Assembly (NCBI GenBank): GCA_020061995.1
Contig: JAGUXE010000276.1
Coordinates: forward strand, 1 to 20,183
Length of the DNA: 20,183 bases
From: Ignavibacteriales bacterium
GTDB taxonomy: Bacteria > Bacteroidota > Ignavibacteria > Ignavibacteriales > Ignavibacteriaceae
Reading direction: 5' to 3'
Position 1 is the stretch's first letter. Every line of letters begins with the position of its first letter. The translations under genes were made by a program, and so were the position numbers. The notes under the pieces are model-generated. The model searched no databases. It saw only the letters and a list, made by a program, of their open reading frames with translations, and was not told the DNA's origin. Below, one piece after another: positions 15,742-20,183 of this stretch.

Positions 15742-15790
15742 AGCAGCTGCGAATTTTACTGCAGCTGCTTTTGTTGTTTTTGTTATTCTT
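15742..15790 (+). terminator. Rho-independent terminator after the cytochrome gene
   Basis: AGCAGCTGC (15742-15750) pairs perfectly with GCAGCTGCT (15761-15769) around a 10-base loop, followed by a T-rich run from 15769 to about 15790. It is about 150 bases after the cytochrome stop codon and 118 bases before the start of the glycosidase gene. Confidence 0.88.
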
Positions 15791-15887
15791 TTTCTGGTTT
15801 CAAACTTTTAACTTTTTTTTCTTCCGATTAAACTCCTTTTTATCGATGTTTACTTCAATAATTCTTAATTTATTCAAGTTACCATTG

Positions 15888-17255
15888 ATGATAAAAAATA
15901 TACTGTTTTTATTTACTTCATTTCTATTAATATTAAATACAACCGACGCCCAAACTCAAAGAGAAAAAATCGCTCAGATGATTATGGTCGGATTCACCGG
16001 AAAATTTCTCAATGATTCCGTTAAAGTTGATTTGGCTGAAAGAAATCTCGGCGGAGTAATTTATTTTGCGGCAAACATCGATAATCCGCAGCAGATTAAA
16101 TTCTTATCCGATACAATTAAAATGACGGCTTCTACTCCCCCCTTTATTGCGATTGACCAGGAAGGTGGACGCGTTGCAAGATTGAATTATAACAACGGTT
16201 TTGACTCCACTCTAACTGCATATAAACTCGGTTCAATATTCAATTCAGAAAATATTACAAGAGCCGAAGCGGGAAAAATGGCTGAATGGTTGGTACAAAG
16301 CGGAATGAATGTTAATCTTGCTCCTGTTGTTGATGTAAACGTAAATCCTACAAGCCCCGCAATCGGAAATTTGGGAAGAAGTTTTTCTTCAAATCCCGAC
16401 ACAGTTACTTTTCATGCAAGTTGGTTCATTGATGAATTTAATAAAAAAGGAATTGCAACTACATTAAAACATTATCCCGGTCACGGCAGCGCTATTGACG
16501 ATTCTCATTTAGGTTTTACCGATATAACTGCTACATGGTCTGCCAGCGAACTTATTCCTTATCAACAATTAATATCAACCGGTTTTGCTGACTTTGTAAT
16601 GCCGGGACATTTGTTTAATGCAAATCTTGATTCGGTTTATCCCGCAACTCTTTCTTATAAAACTGTTACTAATCTTTTGCGCGAACAAATTGGTTTTAAC
16701 GGATTAACTATTACAGATGAACTTTTTATGCAGGCAATTACCAATAATTATGGTTTTGAAGAATCAATTGTTCTTGCGGTTAATGCCGGAAATGATATAC
16801 TTCTTTACCGCACAAATATGAGAGACGGAAGTTCTTTGGCAAGTCAGGTAATTGATATTATTGAACAAAAAGTTATAAACGGAATAATCCCTCAAGAAAG
16901 AATAAACGAATCTTATGCAAGAATTATTTCACTCAAGACAAAATACGGTTTAATATCAAATGTTGATGAATTTGCCGAATCACAAAAACCAGAAAATTTT
17001 ATACTTTTCCAGAATCACCCTAATCCGTTTAACCCGAGTACTACAATAAGATTTAATCTTCCAACAGATTCAAGAGTATTATTGGAAGTTTTTAATGTAA
17101 TGGGTGAAAGAGTTATAACATTAATAGATAGTGAACTTAAATCGGGTTATCATAATTATGAATTTAATGCTAACAATATAGCAAGTGGAATTTATTTTTA
17201 TAAATTGAATACCGATAAGTTTTCTTCAACAAAGAAACTAGTCTTGTTGAAGTAA
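15888..17255 (+). CDS. T9SS-secreted family 3 glycoside hydrolase (NagZ-like beta-N-acetylhexosaminidase)
   Basis: The product has 455 residues from ATG 15888. The frame is open further upstream, but that part reads through the T-run of a terminator; ATG 15888 gives a normal signal peptide (MIKNILFLFTSFLLILNTTDA-QT). The GH3 N-terminal TIM barrel spans about residues 24-355: IDQEGGRVARL (89-99), LAPVVDV (144-150), KHYPGHG (194-200), the NagZ-type Asp-Ser-His dyad loop DDSH (204-207), and LTITDELFM (273-281), in which Asp277 is the expected nucleophile. This His/Asp dyad is the signature of the N-acetylhexosaminidase branch, predicted to cut beta-linked N-acetylglucosamine from muropeptides or chitin-like glycans. 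The GH3 C-terminal domain is absent, as in NagZ. Residues 371-455 are a T9SS sorting domain (NHPNPFNP, VFNVMGERV, SGIYFYKL, KKLVLLK), so it acts outside the cell, whereas classical NagZ is cytosolic. No clear ribosome binding site is seen. Confidence 0.88.
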   Translation: MIKNILFLFTSFLLILNTTDAQTQREKIAQMIMVGFTGKFLNDSVKVDLAERNLGGVIYFAANIDNPQQIKFLSDTIKMTASTPPFIAIDQEGGRVARLNYNNGFDSTLTAYKLGSIFNSENITRAEAGKMAEWLVQSGMNVNLAPVVDVNVNPTSPAIGNLGRSFSSNPDTVTFHASWFIDEFNKKGIATTLKHYPGHGSAIDDSHLGFTDITATWSASELIPYQQLISTGFADFVMPGHLFNANLDSVYPATLSYKTVTNLLREQIGFNGLTITDELFMQAITNNYGFEESIVLAVNAGNDILLYRTNMRDGSSLASQVIDIIEQKVINGIIPQERINESYARIISLKTKYGLISNVDEFAESQKPENFILFQNHPNPFNPSTTIRFNLPTDSRVLLEVFNVMGERVITLIDSELKSGYHNYEFNANNIASGIYFYKLNTDKFSSTKKLVLLK

Positions 17256-17275
17256 GGTAGTTTGTACTCATTAAA

Positions 17276-17315
17276 CTGGATTTCTCTTGCTAATAATTTG
17301 TTATGAGAAATCCAG
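17276..17315 (+). terminator. Hairpin after the glycosidase gene, probable terminator
   Basis: CTGGATTTCTC (17276-17286) pairs perfectly with GAGAAATCCAG (17305-17315), with an 18-base loop. It starts 21 bases after the stop codon. The following ATTAAAATTT is only a weak T tail, so termination may be partial or the hairpin may protect the 3' end. Confidence 0.6.
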
Positions 17316-17409
17316 ATTAAAATTTAGTAGAATTTTATCTGTTGATTTCAGTATTTTTGTATTTAAAGAAGAAAGTTGTTAAGCAACCTATTAATACGGA
17401 TTAAAATTC

Positions 17410-17438
17410 TTCCAGTCAATAAATCGGATTTTTATAAT
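17410..17438 (+). promoter_or_regulatory. Candidate sigma70-like promoter of the membrane AraC regulator
   Basis: A perfect -10 box, TATAAT (17433-17438), lies 17 bases after TTCCAG (17410-17415), which matches three of six bases of the -35 consensus. Transcription would start near 17445, giving a leader of about 25 bases made up mostly of the RBS hairpin. Confidence 0.45.
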
Positions 17439-17453
17439 ACTAATGTAAAAAGA

Positions 17454-17469
17454 AGAGGATTCATCCTCT
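17454..17469 (+). promoter_or_regulatory. Hairpin enclosing the Shine-Dalgarno sequence
   Basis: AGAGGA (17454-17459) is the only Shine-Dalgarno-like sequence before the ATG at 17470. It pairs completely with TCCTCT (17464-17469) around TTCA, and the stem ends directly at the start codon. When folded, the ribosome binding site is hidden. Confidence 0.6.
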
Positions 17470-18642
17470 ATGTTAAGTTTCAGTATAATTAATACCATTG
17501 GTTTGCTTGATCTGATCAACTTTGCAATAATTGCCGTTCTGTTTATTTCCATATTAATTTTGATTAAACTTGATGGTCTTTTTGAAAGGCCAAAATTTTA
17601 TTTAAAAATTGTTCTAATATTAGTAATCATAGTTCTCTTAAATGATTTGCTCATTCAAAAAATAAGTGGATGGACAGTCTACTTACTCCCGGTTTCATAT
17701 TTTATCTATTTTATCATTTATCCGCTAGTATATGTTTACACAAGAGATTTAATCTTTCATGGTGAACAAAAAAAACATCCATCATTCTTGGTTTTTTTAA
17801 TAATCCCTTTTTTAGTTTTTATCGGTATAAGCATTATTTATTATCCTTTATCATATCAAGATAAACTAAAATTTGTCAGTTATCACATTAGTCAATCCTC
17901 CCACAATTCATCTGAATTTGCAACTTTTCAATATATTGTTGTGCCGGCATATTATGTTCAAACTATAATAATACTTTCCCTTTCATTTTTACTTGTCCGT
18001 AACCTAAACAAAAGTACCAATGTAAACACAAGTGATCTGCTCCTATCCAAATATGTTCTAATCTACATCGCAGGCGTATTATTTTTTGAGACATCTCTAG
18101 TTATATCAACATTAATTATAGAAGATATCTTACTTCGTCGGATAATAGAATTGTTATTAATCTCGATATTTATTCTTTTTGGTTTATATATAGGGTTCAA
18201 CCAAGCATTTATTTTAATTCAGGCGAGGCTTATAAAACATTCTACTAAGATTTTAGATTTGGGCGAATCCAATAATCCGGTGTTGAAGTTGACCGGAACA
18301 GAATTAGTTGAAGTTAAAGAACTTATTGAGGCCTATCTTAATTCGTCAAGAGCATATCTCGACCCAAATTTAACACTGGAATCTTTTTCAAAAAGAATTC
18401 ACATTCAATCAAGGAAGATATCATTAGTTATAAACCGATTATTTAACAAAAATTTCCATCATTTTATTAATGAGTACAGAATTCAAGAAGCAGTGAAACT
18501 AATGAAATTGGATAAAGAAATCGTCATTGAAGAATTATATACAAAAGTAGGGTTCAATTCCCGGTCTACTTTTAATCGCGTTTTCAAAGAGATATTCGGT
18601 AAGTCACCATCTGAATACTTAGACGATAGAAGATCAGCTTAG
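17470..18642 (+). CDS. Membrane-bound AraC-family transcription regulator with 7 TM segments
   Basis: The product has 390 residues. The N-terminal two thirds hold about seven hydrophobic segments, near residues 15-34, 43-63, 67-92, 105-129, 153-177, 193-217 and 223-250. The C-terminal 100 residues (about 290-388) are an AraC-type double helix-turn-helix: LTLESFSKRIHIQSRKISLVI is the first HTH, followed by HHFINEYRIQEAVKLM, and the second unit GFNSRSTFNRVFKEIFGKSPSEYL matches the AraC signature. A membrane-embedded sensor module joined to a cytoplasmic AraC domain is a recurring design in Bacteroidota; the signal and targets are unknown. The gene has its own likely promoter and an RBS hairpin. 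Its position between cargo genes suggests control of surface protein expression, but that is inference. Confidence 0.88.
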   Translation: MLSFSIINTIGLLDLINFAIIAVLFISILILIKLDGLFERPKFYLKIVLILVIIVLLNDLLIQKISGWTVYLLPVSYFIYFIIYPLVYVYTRDLIFHGEQKKHPSFLVFLIIPFLVFIGISIIYYPLSYQDKLKFVSYHISQSSHNSSEFATFQYIVVPAYYVQTIIILSLSFLLVRNLNKSTNVNTSDLLLSKYVLIYIAGVLFFETSLVISTLIIEDILLRRIIELLLISIFILFGLYIGFNQAFILIQARLIKHSTKILDLGESNNPVLKLTGTELVEVKELIEAYLNSSRAYLDPNLTLESFSKRIHIQSRKISLVINRLFNKNFHHFINEYRIQEAVKLMKLDKEIVIEELYTKVGFNSRSTFNRVFKEIFGKSPSEYLDDRRSA

Positions 18643-18665
18643 CATTCCCCAAAAACCCCCATTTT

Positions 18666-18699
18666 ACTTAACCAAAACACGTTTTAGGAAGGGTTAAGT
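18666..18699. other. Inverted repeat downstream of the AraC-type gene
   Basis: ACTTAACC (18666-18673) pairs perfectly with GGTTAAGT (18692-18699), with an 18-base loop. It begins 24 bases after the stop codon. No T-run follows, so it could be a weak terminator or a regulatory site. Confidence 0.4.
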
Positions 18700-18711
18700 A
18701 TTGCAAAAAGA

Positions 18712-18730
18712 CGAATAAATCATTTATTCG
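18712..18730. promoter_or_regulatory. 19-bp perfect palindrome, possible operator
   Basis: CGAATAAAT (18712-18720) and ATTTATTCG (18722-18730) are exact inverted repeats around a single C. It lies about 160 bases upstream of the last cargo gene and 70 bases after the AraC-type gene. It could bind a dimeric regulator, or form an 8-bp stem with a 3-base loop and act as part of a terminator, since T-rich sequence follows. Confidence 0.4.
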
Positions 18731-18842
18731 CATTTCATTTATTCTTTGGTTTCTTATTAAAAAATGTGGGTAAAAAATTTTGGATATAACATCAAAGAGA
18801 ATTGAAAATTTAGTTGTAAATAACTTGAAAGAAAATGCCTTT

Positions 18843-18875
18843 AACCAGATCAAAAAATTAGTTTTGTTAAAATAA
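18843..18875 (+). pseudogene. Remnant of a T9SS sorting domain C-terminus
   Basis: Read in frame, these bases give NQIKKLVLLK and a stop. This is the usual last motif of the sorting domain; the glycosidase in this window ends in the same KKLVLLK. Upstream in the same frame the sequence (ENLVVNNLKENAF) no longer matches a sorting domain, and a stop occurs at 18771-18773. There is no start codon or ribosome binding site for it. Confidence 0.5.
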
Positions 18876-18888
18876 AGAAGGAGTAGTT

Positions 18889-20183
18889 ATGAAAACTTGT
18901 TTACAAATTACAATAATATTCATTTTATCAACTCAATTATTTTTTGCTGGGACATATGGTGGCGGTAGCGGAACTTCGGAAAACCCCTATCAAATTTCAA
19001 CTGCAAGTCATCTTTATGAATTGTATGCCACCTCTGGCGAATGGGGTACCGGAATATATTTTATTCAAACAGCAGATATAACAGTGTCAGGTGAATGGAC
19101 ACCAATCGGGAATAGCACTAATAAATTTAGAGCATCCTATGATGGTCAGGGACACACGATTTCCGGAATATCCATAACAAATACTTCAAGTAATCAGGGA
19201 ATGTTCGGGGTATGCAATGGAGCAACAATTAAAAATCTTGGGCTCTTCAACTTAAGTATTTCTGGAGGAAGCAGCACTGGAGGACTTGTAGGATTCATTG
19301 GTGATAATGGTGCGACAATTTCTAAATGTTTTACTAGCGGTAGTGTGGCTGGAACCTACAACAAAGTTGGTGGACTAATCGGAGAATGTTATTACAATGG
19401 AAATATTACTGATTGCTACAGTAGAGCTTCGGTGGCAAGCAACTCATTTTCCGGGGGAACGGGTTCTGGCGGACTAATAGGTAGCTTAAGCAATTCTACA
19501 ATATCGAACTGTTATAGTACTGGTTTAGTTTCTGGTCCGAATATAAATGGTGGGCTACTTGCCGCTAATAGTGGAACCGTAAACAATTCCTTTTGGGATA
19601 CCCAAACCTCCGGTCAAGCCAGTAGTACAGGTGGAACAGGGAAAACCACAACCCAAATGAAAACTGCTTCAACTTTCATCGATGCCGGATGGAATAGTGA
19701 TACATGGTGTATTGATGCCGCTTTTAACGACGGCTATCCTTATCTCCACTGGCAGAATGCAGGGACTCCCCTTCCGGTAGAACTAAGCTCATTTACAGCA
19801 ACTATAAATGAACGGGGTGTAATTCTCAATTGGCAGACTGCTACGGAAGTGAATAACTACGGATTTGAGGTTGAGCGCTCAGAAACCCTCGGAGGTTTGG
19901 AAAATTGGGAAAAGATTGGTTTTGTTAAAGGTAACGGCAACTCAAATTCACTTAAAGAATATTCATTTACGGATAAATTGCTCAACCTTAACATTGACCT
20001 CGATCTCAATTACAGATTAAAACAAATTGATAACGATGGAAAATTCATCTACTCGGAAGTTGTGGAAGTAACCTTCAACTTGCAGCTATCAACTTTTGAA
20101 CTATTTCAAAACTACCCAAATCCATTTAATCCAACTACAAGTATAAAATTTTCTGTTCCTGACAACTATTCTAATTCTTTAAT
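18889..20183 (+). CDS. T9SS-secreted GLUG-repeat protein, 3' end beyond the right edge
   Basis: At least 431 residues are visible. The signal peptide is MKTCLQITIIFILSTQLFFA-GT. The mature start GGGSGTSENPYQISTASHLYEL is typical of GLUG-repeat surface proteins. Residues about 121-225 contain three or four GLUG units of the form GGL(V/I)G...I-x-(K/D/N)-C-(F/Y)-(T/S)-x-G-x-V (GGLVGFIG, GGLIGECY, GGLIGSLS, GGLLAANS), forming a right-handed beta-helix often associated with adhesion. An Fn3-like module starts with LPVELSSF at about residue 295 and contains NWQTATEVNNYGFEVERS. The sorting domain begins at NYPNPFNPTTSIKF (residue 408) and is cut by the window edge at DNYSNSL. AAGGAG at 18878-18883 is five bases before the ATG. 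A small palindrome is embedded in the Fn3-like loop. Confidence 0.9.
   Translation, partial: MKTCLQITIIFILSTQLFFAGTYGGGSGTSENPYQISTASHLYELYATSGEWGTGIYFIQTADITVSGEWTPIGNSTNKFRASYDGQGHTISGISITNTSSNQGMFGVCNGATIKNLGLFNLSISGGSSTGGLVGFIGDNGATISKCFTSGSVAGTYNKVGGLIGECYYNGNITDCYSRASVASNSFSGGTGSGGLIGSLSNSTISNCYSTGLVSGPNINGGLLAANSGTVNNSFWDTQTSGQASSTGGTGKTTTQMKTASTFIDAGWNSDTWCIDAAFNDGYPYLHWQNAGTPLPVELSSFTATINERGVILNWQTATEVNNYGFEVERSETLGGLENWEKIGFVKGNGNSNSLKEYSFTDKLLNLNIDLDLNYRLKQIDNDGKFIYSEVVEVTFNLQLSTFELFQNYPNPFNPTTSIKFSVPDNYSNSL
19883..19898 (+). repeat. Imperfect palindrome inside a coding loop
   Basis: AAACCCTCGGAGGTTT is close to its own reverse complement (AAACCTCCGAGGGTTT) and encodes part of the loop SETLGGLEN. 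It lies at the position homologous to the heptamer array of the gene at 6954. Confidence 0.45.
20106..20183 (+). repeat. Sorting-domain DNA shared with 14501-14578
   Basis: Partner of the 14501-14578 stretch, with three mismatches in 78 bases. It ends at the window edge while still matching. Confidence 0.85.

Noticed and set aside
15629..15811. 60-residue open frame with an apparent membrane helix
   Set aside because: Its hydrophobic end is encoded by the terminator stem and the following T-run, and it lacks a ribosome binding site.
15771..15887. Upstream extension of the glycosidase frame with a Phe-rich N-terminus
   Set aside because: It reads the T-rich tail of the terminator. ATG 15888 gives a normal signal peptide.
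18668..18853. Minus-strand open frame after the AraC-type gene
   Set aside because: Low-complexity AT-rich translation with no ribosome binding site, and it overlaps palindromes and the tail remnant.
1..20183. CRISPR arrays, tRNA, rRNA, insertion sequences, phage or defence genes
   Set aside because: None seen on either strand. The repeated TDGG-type coding motifs are protein repeats and not CRISPR units.

Overview
The window looks like a piece of an AT-rich chromosome from the Ignavibacteria/Chlorobi side of the Bacteroidota-Chlorobiota group. The main evidence is eight plus-strand genes for secreted proteins. Seven of them end in a complete type IX secretion system (T9SS) type A C-terminal sorting domain, and the eighth is cut by the window edge inside that domain. 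The domain opens with NYPNPFNP (NHPNPFNP in one), continues through a (V/L)-Y/F-D/N-(I/V)-(L/M)-G core and (S/T)GVYFY(K/R/Q)L, and ends in a short K-rich tail such as KKLVLLK. This NPFNP form is typical of Ignavibacteria. Shine-Dalgarno sequences of the AGAGGA/GGAGG type precede most genes.

Layout. (1) 1-1249, minus strand: the 5' part of an exported protein with propeller-like and FG-GAP-like sequence, running off the left edge. (2) 1344-2079: a small double zinc ribbon protein and a small lipoprotein. (3) 2159-14756: six consecutive T9SS cargo genes with gaps of 12 to 64 bp, closed by a strong intrinsic terminator at 14789-14830. Three of the six (2159, 10459, 12654) are Ycf48-like beta-propellers with the same blade count; the others carry LamG-like domains, a right-handed beta-helix and another propeller. 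(4) 15051-15593: a four-heme periplasmic cytochrome c with its own terminator at 15742-15790. (5) 15888-17255: a secreted family 3 glycoside hydrolase with a T9SS tail, followed by a hairpin. (6) 17470-18642: a 7-TM membrane protein with a C-terminal AraC-type DNA-binding domain, preceded by a sigma70-like promoter and a hairpin that buries its ribosome binding site. (7) 18843-18875: an apparent remnant of a T9SS tail. (8) 18889 to the right edge: a GLUG-repeat cargo protein cut off inside its sorting domain.

How the genes fit together: the region is best read as a surface and secreted protein locus. The cargo proteins pass the inner membrane by Sec and the outer membrane by T9SS. No T9SS machinery gene is present. 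The bodies are unrelated folds joined to interchangeable C-terminal modules, some nearly identical at the DNA level. The linker and loop regions of three cargo genes hold small repeats that look non-coding in origin: a perfect 12-bp-arm palindrome, a heptamer array and a second imperfect palindrome. No tRNA, rRNA, CRISPR array, insertion sequence or phage gene was seen. No stretch longer than 300 bases is without a gene. I do not see a clearly new enzymatic or defence system. The most unusual signals are the matched 14-blade propellers, the repeats inserted in coding linkers, and the RBS hairpin of the membrane-bound regulator.
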